From the NCBI GenBank assembly GCA_038206235.1, contig JBBRBB010000005.1:1-64000 (forward strand): DNA of 64,000 nucleotides, given 5' to 3'. Made by a program: the position numbers and the translations under genes. How positions within the stretch are numbered: the first letter of the stretch is position 1; every line of letters starts with the position of its first letter. Shown here one piece after another: positions 7,897 through 16,119 of this stretch. Source of the stretch: JBBRBB01 sp038206235. Its GTDB lineage: Bacteria > Bacteroidota > Bacteroidia > Chitinophagales > Chitinophagaceae. A model generated the notes under the pieces. It was not told the origin of the DNA, searched no databases, and saw only the letters and a list, made by a program, of their open reading frames with translations.

Positions 7897-9054
7897 CTAC
7901 TCCGCCCAGCTCATCACATATCCCGGGTTTTCTATTTCCAAAGCATCAACCGTTAACTGCAGCGGATGAAAAGTATCTACCATCACCGCAAGCTCTTTGG
8001 TTTCTTTTGCACCAATGCTTTTCTGTACTGCGCCGGGATGCGGGCCATGCGGAATACCGCCGGGATGCAGCGTTATCATTCCACGCGTAACATTTTTGCG
8101 GCTCATAAATTCACCATCAACATAATACAACACTTCATCGCTGTCTATATTGCTGTGATTGTAAGGCGCAGGAATTGAGAGCGGATGATAATCGAATAAC
8201 CGCGGACAAAATGAGCACACCACAAAATTATTTCCTTCAAACGTAAGATGCACAGGCGGCGGCTGATGCACACGACCTGTGATTGGCTCAAAGTCATGTA
8301 TGCTGAATGCGAAAGGATAGCAGCAGCCATCCCATCCAATCACATCAAAGGGATGATGCCCGTAATGTATGTGATACATGTGTCCTTTCTTTTTTGTCTT
8401 TATTACAAAATCTCCTTTCGCATCAATGGTAACAAGATTTTGCGGTGTACGTATATCTCTTTCACAATACGGCGAATGCTCCAGCAACTGACCATACTTG
8501 CTTAAATATTTTTTTGGATAGCGCACAGGACTAAAACTTTCTACGATGAACAAACGGTTATTCGCATCATTGAATTTAATTTGATAAATGGTTCCTCTCG
8601 GCAGCACTAAATAATCGCCATACCCAAAAGGCAATTCACCATATTGCGTTGTGATTGTGCCGCTGCCTTCATGCACAAAAATTATTTCATCAGCATCTGC
8701 GTTTTTATAAAAATAATTTTCGGTGCCCTGCTGTGGCGCAGCAAGAACAAGATAACAATCGTTATTTACTAAAACAGGTTTGCGGCTTTGCAAAAAATCC
8801 GCTTCCGGCTTTAAGTTAAAGCCTTCGAAGCTGCGATGCTTCAGCATTTTTTCTTCTGCTACTTTTGGCATTACATCGTAAGGCGATTCCGTATGTATAA
8901 TCTCTGTTGGGGGATGGCAATGATACAGCAATGAGGAATCACTGCTAAAACCTTCAGTGCTGAATAATTGTTCTGAATATAATTCACCGTCCGGCTTGCG
9001 AAATTGCGTGTGACGCTTGTGGGGGATTTCTCCTAATTTATAATAATGAGGCAT
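7897..9054 (-). CDS. hmgA: Homogentisate 1,2-dioxygenase
   Basis: The 385-residue protein opens the aromatic ring of homogentisate to maleylacetoacetate in tyrosine and phenylalanine breakdown, using non-haem iron. The C-terminal cupin holds PPPVHLTFEGNNFVVCSF, then DYHPLSIPAPYNHSN, DSDEVLYY and LHPGGIPHGPHPG, which carry the His, Glu and His positions expected for the iron ligands. It is shorter than the ~430-residue proteobacterial and animal forms, as is usual in Bacteroidota. No other tyrosine-pathway gene lies nearby, so it appears to be transcribed alone. Confidence 0.9.
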   Translation of the reverse strand: MPHYYKLGEIPHKRHTQFRKPDGELYSEQLFSTEGFSSDSSLLYHCHPPTEIIHTESPYDVMPKVAEEKMLKHRSFEGFNLKPEADFLQSRKPVLVNNDCYLVLAAPQQGTENYFYKNADADEIIFVHEGSGTITTQYGELPFGYGDYLVLPRGTIYQIKFNDANNRLFIVESFSPVRYPKKYLSKYGQLLEHSPYCERDIRTPQNLVTIDAKGDFVIKTKKKGHMYHIHYGHHPFDVIGWDGCCYPFAFSIHDFEPITGRVHQPPPVHLTFEGNNFVVCSFCPRLFDYHPLSIPAPYNHSNIDSDEVLYYVDGEFMSRKNVTRGMITLHPGGIPHGPHPGAVQKSIGAKETKELAVMVDTFHPLQLTVDALEIENPGYVMSWAE

Positions 9055-9317
9055 AGTTATTTAATATTGAAGATTGTTAATTGAATATTTAATGAAGAGA
9101 ATTATTATGTAGCCAATCGCATTGCTGCTATAATGCTTTCGTTGTGTCGCTTCGCTAAAAGCCGGATACGGCAATAATGCTGTCGAGCAATTAAACTGAA
9201 GACAATTCGAGTGTGGTAAAAAGGAAAACATATTTCCATTTTCTTTTATCAATCCAATAAATAAAGTTGCGGTGAAAAGGCATAACGTTGCAAAATAACA
9301 TTGCAAATTACGAATTT
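9055..9317. other. Intergenic stretch with decayed short repeats
   Basis: Between hmgA and the DinB-like gene lies AT-rich sequence with GCAATAATGCTGTCGAGCAAT and TTAAACTG, and many tracts of the TTGAATATT kind. The frame at 9061-9306 (minus) has no protein character. I see no RNA gene or clear terminator. Confidence 0.3.
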
Positions 9318-9785
9318 ATGGAAACATCATTGCAGTTACGTTTGCAGCATCAGCCGGCAGCATTACATCAATTGCTTTCAGGTTTAAGCGAAGAACAAAT
9401 TCGCTTAAAGCCTTTGCCTGATAAATGGAGCATCTTTGAAAACATTGCGCATCTTGGGCGCATACAGGAAATTTATTTAGAGCGAATGCATCTTATTCAA
9501 TTAGAAAATAATCCCACGCTTAAAAGATATGTGGCAGAAGAAGATGCAGGCTTCCCTGGTTGGTGCAAAAAAAATTATAAACAACTCCTGAATGATTTTG
9601 AAACAACCAGACAGCAGTTAATTGATTATTTGTTCTCACTCAATGAAGAACAATTTCAAAGAACTGCAAAGCACAGTTCTTATGGCACAATGAATGTAAG
9701 TGGATGGATGGAATTTTTTCTTCTGCATGAAACGCATCATTTCTTTACCATCTTTAAGCTTGCAGCATTGCTGAAAAATAATTAA
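9318..9785 (+). CDS. DinB-family (DinB_2) putative metal-dependent protein
   Basis: The 155-residue product from the ATG at 9318 (the open frame starts earlier, at a TTG) has the four-helix DinB/YfiT layout. It shows LQHQPAALHQLLSGLSEEQ, DKWSIFENIAHLG, where the first metal His lies, and HETHHFFTIFKL near the end, the usual second His pair. Members act in thiol transfer or detoxification, and many are uncharacterised. The stop overlaps the next start (TAATG), so it is translationally coupled to the phosphodiesterase gene. Confidence 0.8.
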   Translation: METSLQLRLQHQPAALHQLLSGLSEEQIRLKPLPDKWSIFENIAHLGRIQEIYLERMHLIQLENNPTLKRYVAEEDAGFPGWCKKNYKQLLNDFETTRQQLIDYLFSLNEEQFQRTAKHSSYGTMNVSGWMEFFLLHETHHFFTIFKLAALLKNN

Positions 9786-10339
9786 TGAAACGGATTGGCA
9801 TTATATCAGACACACATGATTATTTTGATGATAAGGTATTTGATTACTTTAAAGACTGTGATGAAATATGGCATGCGGGTGATTTTGGAAGTATGGAAAT
9901 AGCTAAGAGATTAAAAGAGGGAAAAGAGATAAAAGAAGGTAAATTAAGTTATGGTCAGACCCGGGACGGTCAGACCATGTTGCGGGGCGTATATGGAAAC
10001 ATTGATGGAATAGATATAAGAAATGAATTTCCTAAACAATTAGTTTTTATGTGCGAAGATGTAAAAGTGATGATGCGGCATATTGGTGGTTATCCGCCCA
10101 AATACAATAAAGCAGCCAAAGAACAATTGCTTATTCATAAGCCACAATTATTTATTACCGGGCATTCACATATCTTAAAAATTATGTACGATGATGCACT
10201 GCAGTGTTTGCACATAAATCCGGGTGCAGCAGGAAAACAAGGCTGGCAAAGGGTAAGAACAATTGTTCGATTTGTGATTGATGGAAAGGAAATAAAGAAT
10301 TGCGAGGTAATTGAGTTGGGAAAGAAATATTTTTCATAA
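9785..10339 (+). CDS. YfcE/MJ0936-type metallophosphoesterase
   Basis: The 184-residue cytosolic protein has all the binuclear metal motifs of small phosphodiesterases: ISDTHDYFD (residues 6-14), WHAGDFG, GNIDGID and GHSH, plus a His near RHIGGYP. The family hydrolyses phosphodiesters; the natural substrate here is unknown. Between GDFG and GNID the loop is enlarged by a low-complexity KEGKEIKEGK stretch and then GQTRDGQT, encoded by two copies of GGTCAGACC (9953-9961 and 9968-9976). This looks like a small palindromic repeat inserted in frame. Confidence 0.88.
   Translation: MKRIGIISDTHDYFDDKVFDYFKDCDEIWHAGDFGSMEIAKRLKEGKEIKEGKLSYGQTRDGQTMLRGVYGNIDGIDIRNEFPKQLVFMCEDVKVMMRHIGGYPPKYNKAAKEQLLIHKPQLFITGHSHILKIMYDDALQCLHINPGAAGKQGWQRVRTIVRFVIDGKEIKNCEVIELGKKYFS
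9953..9976. repeat. Duplicated near-palindrome inside a coding sequence
   Basis: GGTCAGACC (GGTC-A-GACC, palindromic round its centre) occurs twice, 15 bases apart, with CGGGAC between. Base composition differs from the surrounding AT-rich gene, and the insert keeps the frame. Confidence 0.6.
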
Positions 10340-10357
10340 TATTGTTTAAAACCTGTT

Positions 10358-12208
10358 ATGAAAAAGTATTTACTATTACTTATATTTTGTTTTTTATTAT
10401 TTAACTCTGATGCTCAAATAACTTTGCAAAAAATTTTTGATACCGGAGAGTATGATTATCTCACCACTATTATTCAATTGTCTAGCGGAGATATTGTTTT
10501 AGGTGGATTTGGCAGTTCACAAAAGGAGTTTGGAGACGATGGCTTTCTTTCGTTTTTAGATAGCAATGGAAATGAAAAAAGAAATTTACTTCTGCGTACT
10601 GATGAACCGAATCTTACAATTCTAATAAATTCAATGATTGAAACAACTGATGATAGCCTTGCTGCAATAGGTTCACGCAATTTTTATAGTGATAGCGGAG
10701 ATGCAGGCGATATTTACTTTGCCAAATTAGATAAAAATGGAAATTTCGGTTCAGCAAAGTTAATAGGTGGAAAAAGTTTTGAGATTGCTCACTCTATTAA
10801 ACAAACCCGTGACAGTGGTTATATTTTAGCAGGTGCTTCTTACACCGATTCCCTTTCCATATATCAGCCTTATATATGTAAATTGGGTAAGAATGGAAAT
10901 TTGTTATGGTCAAAAATTACGGAAACCTCAAATAATACTTACATTCTTTCTATGATAGTGGATAATGAAGAAAATATTGTTGTTGCGGGTTACACCGATT
11001 CAATTGCTAACAGAGGTCGGGATGTGTACCTTGCAAAATGGGATAAATACGGAAATCTGCTTTGGGAAAAAGGAATAGGAGGAAATGAAGATGACTATGC
11101 TGTGTCTATTTTATTAGATCCTGCAGGTGGGTATACCCTTGCTGGTTCCACCAAATCATTTGGAGCGGGTTTAGATGATGTTTATCTCATTCACACAGAT
11201 ACCAGCGGAAATATTATCTGGTCAAAGACCTTTGGAACTATTGGCATTGAAGCAGCCTCAAATGTGAGCCTTACAAAAGACAATGGTTATATTATTGCAG
11301 CAAACACACAAGATTTGCTTTCTGGTATTCAAAATTTTTACGTAATAAAATTAAAGGCGGATGCTTCTCTTGATTGGACAAGCACTTTTGGAGATGGGAA
11401 TTATGATTTTGCTTCTGTCATAATACAGGCAAATGATAGAAGCTATTATTTTGCAGGCTCTGAAGCACCCAATGGCTACGATCATTATTATATTGCAAGG
11501 TTAGATTCAACAGGAAACATCTGCGAAAAGAAAACTACGGAAACAAACATCGGCACAGGAGCTAATTTGGTATCTGTACATTCAAATACCATGAGTTATG
11601 GCGCTTTAAGCGATGTTGTGGATTCAGTAGCTATTCCAAATGCACATTTTAATACTCTATGCAGTGAAGTTTTTCCACTTACACTAATATTTTTTTCCGC
11701 AAAAAACGATGGTGAGGTAAATAAACTATATTGGACAACAGCAAACGAAGTTAATGTAGACAGGTTTATTGTTGAAAGAAGCGGAGATGCTGTTAACTTC
11801 ATTTCAATTGGTACTGTAAGTTCTAAAAATAACCCTTATCGAAATGATTACAATTTTACAGATGCCTTTCCTTTAGATGGCATCAATTATTACCATCTTA
11901 GAATGGTTGATAAGGATGGGGGATTTTCTTTTAGTGATCTTCAAAGCATATTATTTTCAAAGTCAACTCTATATCAACTATATCCTAATCCTGCAAAAAA
12001 TGCATTATATCTTAAACCAAAAAACAGTATTAATTCAATTGAGATTCAAATCTTATCATTAGAAGGAAAAATGTTGCTAAATAAAATTTTTGCCACTGTA
12101 ATAAACTCACCCGTACCAATAGATATAAGTAATCTGAATGCAGGTAATTACTTTTTAAGAATCAAGCAAAATAATACAGTTGCAATCTTGAAGTTTATTA
12201 AACAGTGA
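10358..12208 (+). CDS. Secreted repeat protein with T9SS sorting domain
   Basis: The signal peptide MKKYLLLLIFCFLLFNSDAQ is followed by about seven ~50-residue repeats with a core like GGYTLAGSTKSFGAG..DVYLIHTDTSGNIIWSKTFG (about 40-390), predicting a beta-propeller of the kind found in Bacteroidota surface proteins. A linker (LIFFSAKNDGEVNKLYWTTANE, about 440-530) looks like a beta-sandwich. The last ~85 residues (LYPNPAKNALYLKP to FLRIKQNNTVAILKFIKQ) are a type A sorting domain, cleaved after outer-membrane export by the Por/T9SS machine. Binding partner unknown. Confidence 0.85.
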   Translation: MKKYLLLLIFCFLLFNSDAQITLQKIFDTGEYDYLTTIIQLSSGDIVLGGFGSSQKEFGDDGFLSFLDSNGNEKRNLLLRTDEPNLTILINSMIETTDDSLAAIGSRNFYSDSGDAGDIYFAKLDKNGNFGSAKLIGGKSFEIAHSIKQTRDSGYILAGASYTDSLSIYQPYICKLGKNGNLLWSKITETSNNTYILSMIVDNEENIVVAGYTDSIANRGRDVYLAKWDKYGNLLWEKGIGGNEDDYAVSILLDPAGGYTLAGSTKSFGAGLDDVYLIHTDTSGNIIWSKTFGTIGIEAASNVSLTKDNGYIIAANTQDLLSGIQNFYVIKLKADASLDWTSTFGDGNYDFASVIIQANDRSYYFAGSEAPNGYDHYYIARLDSTGNICEKKTTETNIGTGANLVSVHSNTMSYGALSDVVDSVAIPNAHFNTLCSEVFPLTLIFFSAKNDGEVNKLYWTTANEVNVDRFIVERSGDAVNFISIGTVSSKNNPYRNDYNFTDAFPLDGINYYHLRMVDKDGGFSFSDLQSILFSKSTLYQLYPNPAKNALYLKPKNSINSIEIQILSLEGKMLLNKIFATVINSPVPIDISNLNAGNYFLRIKQNNTVAILKFIKQ

Positions 12209-12244
12209 TTTTCTTTTATGTCGTTCGTAATCGAATAAATTAAA

Positions 12245-12718
12245 TCAATACCATCCTCTGCCCGCACCAACTTCTCTAAACGGCCACGGAATAGAAATTA
12301 AAATAATCAATAACGCTATAGTATAAAAAGTAACCGTTCTCCTGTGTTTTGCTTTATCAGAAATGGGTCTTCTCGCCTGTGCCTTACCAATATGAATTAA
12401 AATAATTGCCAGCAGCATTCCTGCGAAATGTTCTACTACAAAAAAACGTTCAGTTGGATTTTTCATCACATTACTCATACCCCCTGCATTTTCTATTAAT
12501 TTATAACCATCAGGCCCAAAATACCAAAGAGCAATACCAATGAGTAAGGTGAGGTCTGTGAAGATTATAAGCAATAAGCCTGTTCTGTTATCAGATTTAA
12601 TAAACGGACGACCTGCTGCTATGGCGCTGTTGAAAATGGCAACGACTAATAAGATTAAAATAAGCCATCGTGTGGCACTATGTACGTGAAGCAGAATGTT
12701 GTACAAATCGGGGTTCAT
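12245..12718 (-). CDS. Small four-helix membrane protein, cytochrome-b-like
   Basis: The 157-residue protein has four hydrophobic segments: about 15-35, 47-67, 93-112 and 129-147. His residues sit at LLHVHSATRW in the first, and FFVVEHFAGMLLAIILIHIGK in the third. The paired His placement is why similar Bacteroidota proteins are often labelled cytochrome b-like, but haem binding is not proven here. It is convergent with the T9SS gene and has no operon partner. Confidence 0.6.
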   Translation of the reverse strand: MNPDLYNILLHVHSATRWLILILLVVAIFNSAIAAGRPFIKSDNRTGLLLIIFTDLTLLIGIALWYFGPDGYKLIENAGGMSNVMKNPTERFFVVEHFAGMLLAIILIHIGKAQARRPISDKAKHRRTVTFYTIALLIILISIPWPFREVGAGRGWY

Positions 12719-12737
12719 AGTTTTATTGTTGTTTTAT

Positions 12738-12745
12738 CAAATCTA
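12738..12745 (-). promoter_or_regulatory. Candidate -7 box (TAGATTTG)
   Basis: The minus strand reads TAGATTTG, fitting TAnnTTTG, 19 bases before the ATG of the membrane protein. No clear -33 TTTG is seen. Confidence 0.35.
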
Positions 12746-12774
12746 CAACACTAATGAATGAACATAAAATAAAT

Positions 12775-13866
12775 TTACTCTGCCCAATCTGCATCAAAAA
12801 GATTTGTATCTCTGGTTCCCCCATTATTTCTGTTTGATGAGAACATGATTTTTTTCCCGTCGTAGCTAAACATGGGAAATGCATCGAAACCCTTGTCCCT
12901 GCTGATTTTTTCAAGCCCGCTGCCATCAAAATTTATGAGATACATATTAAAAGGAAAGCCACGTGCATACTCATGGTTGCTGCAAAATATAATTCTTTTT
13001 CCATCGGGTGTAAAATTGGGCGCCCAGTTTGCTTTGCCAAGATGCGTTACCTGCTGCACATTACTGCCATCTGCATTGGCAATAAATACTTCCATTTGTG
13101 TTGGGGCCACTAATCCCTGTGATAATAAATATTTATAATCCGCAATGGCAGAATCTCCCTGCGGACGACTTGCACGCCAAACAATTTTTTTACCATCAGG
13201 GCTAAACCATGCACCGCCATCATATCCCAATTCATTCGTAATGCGTTTTACCTTTTCTGTTTTCAAATCCATGATGTATAAATCTAAATCTCCATCACGC
13301 ATAGAAGTAAAGAGCATTTTGCGTCCATCAGGAGAAAGGGTTCCTTCTGCATCATAACCTTTTGTATTGGTAAGTTGTTTTAGAATGTGACCATTTGTAT
13401 CAGCCAAAAAAATATCGTAGCTGTCATATACAGGCCATATATAGCGGTTATTAAATTTACTGCGGTCTGGCAGCGGGGGACAGCTATCGCCACTCAAATG
13501 TGTTGAAGCGTAAATAATATGTTTTCCATCTGGCAAAAAATATCCGCAGGTAGTTCTGCCTTTGCCGCTGCTCACCTGTTTGTAATAAAATGAATCGGTT
13601 TTATTAACAGGAAGTGTGCCGGTAAACATTCTATCGCACAAAATATTTTCTTTTGCATTTGTTCGCTGAAAAATTATTCGCTTGCTATCGTAACTCCAAT
13701 AGGCTTCTGCATTATCGCCGCCAAAAGTTAGTTGCTGAATATTTTTAAAATATTTTTCTTCGGGATAATGTAATGTGTCAGCAGCAACATGTTGCGCATA
13801 CAACGATTTTGCAGAAAAAATAAAGATTAAAAACCCAATGCCTTTATGAAACCAAAGCCTTTTCAT
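12775..13866 (-). CDS. Exported TolB-like beta-propeller protein (PD40 repeats)
   Basis: The signal peptide (to about residue 24, KSLYAQ) leads into 363 residues with at least five PD40/WD-like blades: LPDGKHIIYAS, SPDGRKMLFTSMRDGDLDLYIMD, SPDGKKIVWRAS, TPDGKRIIFCSNHEY and SYDGKKIMFSSNRN. The fold is that of the TolB C-terminal propeller, but the TolB N-terminal domain is absent, so it is not TolB itself. It is probably periplasmic or outer-membrane associated. It is alone on its strand; the function is unknown. Confidence 0.75.
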   Translation of the reverse strand: MKRLWFHKGIGFLIFIFSAKSLYAQHVAADTLHYPEEKYFKNIQQLTFGGDNAEAYWSYDSKRIIFQRTNAKENILCDRMFTGTLPVNKTDSFYYKQVSSGKGRTTCGYFLPDGKHIIYASTHLSGDSCPPLPDRSKFNNRYIWPVYDSYDIFLADTNGHILKQLTNTKGYDAEGTLSPDGRKMLFTSMRDGDLDLYIMDLKTEKVKRITNELGYDGGAWFSPDGKKIVWRASRPQGDSAIADYKYLLSQGLVAPTQMEVFIANADGSNVQQVTHLGKANWAPNFTPDGKRIIFCSNHEYARGFPFNMYLINFDGSGLEKISRDKGFDAFPMFSYDGKKIMFSSNRNNGGTRDTNLFDADWAE

Positions 13867-13958
13867 TATGCTGATAATTTTTTTGTAAAAGTATCCGTTT
13901 AAGCAATGATGTGCGTGTCAGAAGATTGTAAAAAACAAAAGTGTCTTTATTTTGTGTG

Positions 13959-14786
13959 ATGAAATTTAATAAGATAATCTTCCTTATTTTTTTTATAGTT
14001 CTTATTGCCTGCAATTCAAATAACAGCAGCGATACTAATAAAGAAATCAAATCTGCAACAAAGATTTCAGAAAACCCCGCTTTGAAAAATCTTTATCAGA
14101 AGGTGCAGCAACATCCTGACAGCACAGGTCTTCGTTTACAACTTGCTTATATGCTTGACAGTTTGAATGAACATAAAAAGGCATTGCAACAACTCGCCAC
14201 ACTTATAGCAAAAGACAGTCTTAACTATGGGTTATGGTTTACAAAAGGTGAAATTGCAGAAAATGGTATGGATACGTTGCTCGCAATGGAATCTTATTCG
14301 AAAGCTGCAAAGATTTATGAATCTCCTGATGCATTGCTCGCTTTAGCAAACTTATATGCTGAAAGAAAAAATGGCAGAGCCATAATTTTATGCTCCCGAG
14401 TGAAGGCATTAGGTTTAGGCAGAGAATATGATGCGCATAGCGCTTTTATTGTTGGAGTATATTATGCAAGAAAAGGCAACAGAGAAAATGCGATAAAAAT
14501 GTTTGACGAATGCATTGCCAATAATTACACTTACATGGAAGCATATATTGAAAAGGGATTGGTTTATTTTGATGAGAAAAAATATGATGAGGCTTTACAA
14601 GTTTTTGAATTTGCCGCAACCGTAGATAATTTATATGCTGATGCATATTATTACCAGGCACGCTGTTATGAAATGATGAATAAAAAAGACAGTGCTATTG
14701 AAAAATTTCAACAATCTTTGAGGCTCGATAATAATTTGATTGAAGCGAAAGAAGGATTGAAAAGACTTGGGGGAATTGGGAATTAG
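13959..14786 (+). CDS. TPR-repeat lipoprotein
   Basis: From the ATG at 13959 the product begins with a lipoprotein signal (MKFNKIIFLIFFIVLIAC, lipobox Cys18); an in-frame GTG at 13941 is less likely. Tetratricopeptide repeats fill about 40-270, clearest at DAYYYQARCYEMMNKKDSAIEKFQQSLRLD and YIEKGLVYFDEKKYDEALQVFEFA. Such lipoproteins are periplasmic scaffolds. It precedes rpe on the same strand by ~130 bases of repeat-rich sequence. Confidence 0.8.
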   Translation: MKFNKIIFLIFFIVLIACNSNNSSDTNKEIKSATKISENPALKNLYQKVQQHPDSTGLRLQLAYMLDSLNEHKKALQQLATLIAKDSLNYGLWFTKGEIAENGMDTLLAMESYSKAAKIYESPDALLALANLYAERKNGRAIILCSRVKALGLGREYDAHSAFIVGVYYARKGNRENAIKMFDECIANNYTYMEAYIEKGLVYFDEKKYDEALQVFEFAATVDNLYADAYYYQARCYEMMNKKDSAIEKFQQSLRLDNNLIEAKEGLKRLGGIGN

Positions 14787-14813
14787 GAATTCAAACCGAA
14801 AACTACAAACTAC

Positions 14814-14927
14814 AAACATGCCTATCGTTGCACTGATAATCCCTGGGACTTTGGATTGATGCAACTTGAATGTATGCAGCAAACTGAAAACTGAAAACTG
14901 AAAACTGGAAAACATGCCTATCGTTGC
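14814..14927 (+). repeat. Duplicated rpe start and heptamer tract
   Basis: The 18-base sequence AAACATGCCTATCGTTGC occurs at 14814-14831 and again at 14910-14927, where it spans the rpe start codon. The first copy opens a frame (MPIVALIIPGTLD) that stops after 13 codons. Between them lies a tract of AAACTGA heptamers (about 14880-14906). Confidence 0.7.
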
Positions 14928-15561
14928 GCCTTCACTTCTTGCATCTGATTTTTTGCATTTGGATGAAGCTTGTAAAATGATTAATGAAAGTGAGGCAGAC
15001 TGGTTTCATCTCGATATAATGGATGGCCGATTTGTTCCCAATTTAAGCTTTGGCTTACCTGTTGTTGAACATATTTGCAAAGTGGCAAAAAAACCTTGCG
15101 ACGTTCACCTGATGATTGTTGAGCCTGAAAAATTTGCAGAAGCTTTTAAAAAAGCAGGAGCCAATATTTTATCTGTACATATTGAAGCATGCCCAAATTT
15201 GCACCGCAATATTCAGCAAATAAAAGAGCTGGGAATGAAAGCAGGCGTGGCAATCAATCCGCACACTCCAATTGAAATGCTGAATGATGTGCTGCATGAA
15301 ATTGATTTGGTTTGTATAATGAGTGTGAATCCCGGCTTTGGTGGACAAAAGTTTATTACACATACACTTTCAAAAATTCAAAAGCTTAAAACCATCATTC
15401 AGCAAAAAGGATTGAAAGTTTTAGTAGAAGTGGATGGCGGAATAACTTTAGAAAATGCTGCTGCGGTTGTATCTGCGGGGGCAGATGTGCTGGTGGCAGG
15501 CAGTTCTGTTTTTCATGCAGATCACCCTGTTGCAGCAATAAAATTTCTTAAGAAGTTGTAG
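14914..15561 (+). CDS. rpe: Ribulose-phosphate 3-epimerase
   Basis: The 215-residue TIM-barrel enzyme interconverts ribulose 5-phosphate and xylulose 5-phosphate in the pentose phosphate pathway. Diagnostic motifs are APSLLASDF (5-13), FHLDIMDGRFVPNLSFG with metal and catalytic Asp/His, DVHLMI, VNPGFGGQ (phosphate-binding loop) and EVDGGI with the second catalytic Asp. Length and motifs are complete. The start is chosen because APSLL follows directly; a short upstream duplicate of the start region could act as a leader or be debris. Confidence 0.95.
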   Translation: MPIVAPSLLASDFLHLDEACKMINESEADWFHLDIMDGRFVPNLSFGLPVVEHICKVAKKPCDVHLMIVEPEKFAEAFKKAGANILSVHIEACPNLHRNIQQIKELGMKAGVAINPHTPIEMLNDVLHEIDLVCIMSVNPGFGGQKFITHTLSKIQKLKTIIQQKGLKVLVEVDGGITLENAAAVVSAGADVLVAGSSVFHADHPVAAIKFLKKL

Positions 15562-15616
15562 GAAGTTTTCATAGAATAATTTAAAGCGTAATACCTTTAA
15601 CTTGTTTTAATAACCG

Positions 15617-15755
15617 ATGACAGATACACCCAAACATATTAAAGAACTTCAACTTAAAATCTGGCTCTCAAAAATCTCCGGCTGAAAGATTAAAGCAATT
15701 TTTAATTGACAATGAGGCGTTGCTTAATTTTTGTGACGATAAAGCAGAATCGTGA
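15617..15755 (+). pseudogene. Frameshifted small gene (45-codon protein)
   Basis: The frame from the ATG at 15617 reads MTDTPKHIKELQLKIWLS and then hits a stop at 15683 (TGA). The frame one base over continues KSPAERLKQFLIDNEALLNF to a stop at 15753-15755. Removing one A from the five-A run at 15670-15674 joins both into a continuous 45-residue protein. Small cytoplasmic proteins beginning with this type of ELQLKIWLSK helix look familiar from related bacteria, but I cannot name a family. It is either a recent inactivation or slippage-dependent expression. Confidence 0.65.
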
Positions 15756-16062
15756 AAAGCGTAAGGTGTAGTCGGTTAACGATTCACATGAGTAGGTTCA
15801 TTTCTTCACAAACAACAGGCTGCAAAACCTCACAGGTCTTTAAGACCTGTGAGGTTTCTAATGGCAAAGTCTCAACTATTAAATTAGAAGTTTGAACTAT
15901 TGAAACTTTAGTTCGCACCATTTTTTTATCAGTCCTAAGAAAGCACCAAAAAAATTTTTAAGTACACAGGTTAAAAAAGATTTTAAATAAAAAAAAATTT
16001 GAGAGGTAATTACGGTATCAGACTGCCATAAAAAAATTGCAGAAAAATGATATGTATAATAC
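15756..16062. other. Non-coding stretch with a palindromic repeat
   Basis: No gene was found. The notable feature is the perfect 33-base palindrome at 15825-15857. The rest is AT-rich, with poly-A tracts near 15990-16000. Confidence 0.4.
15825..15857. repeat. Perfect palindrome, CCTCACAGG repeat family
   Basis: AAACCTCACAGGTCTT (825-840 of this kb) and its exact complement AAGACCTGTGAGGTTT flank one T. The same half-site AAACCTCACAGG occurs three times at 47469-47547. This is an interspersed short palindromic family. Confidence 0.75.
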
Positions 16063-16098
16063 AAAAGGCCGTCTCAACTTTTTTTGAGACAGCCTTTT
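16063..16098 (-). terminator. Bidirectional terminator
   Basis: Stem of AAAAGGC-C-GTCTCAA with TTGAGAC-A-GCCTTTT round a T-rich loop. It has T-runs on both strands and lies just after the stop of the T9SS gene at 16120. Confidence 0.75.
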
Positions 16099-16119
16099 TT
16101 CAAAATCTTTTTTTAATTT

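Noticed and set aside
8145..8505. Frames antisense to, or in another frame of, hmgA
   Set aside because: The hmgA frame accounts for the sequence with full-length family motifs; these are shadows.
9061..9306. 81-codon frame between hmgA and the DinB-like gene
   Set aside because: Lies in repeat-like AT-rich sequence, no recognisable protein features, and overlaps the next gene's leader on the other strand.
12775..13866. Assignment as TolB of the Tol-Pal system
   Set aside because: Propeller blades are present, but the TolB N-terminal domain and neighbouring tol/pal genes are absent.
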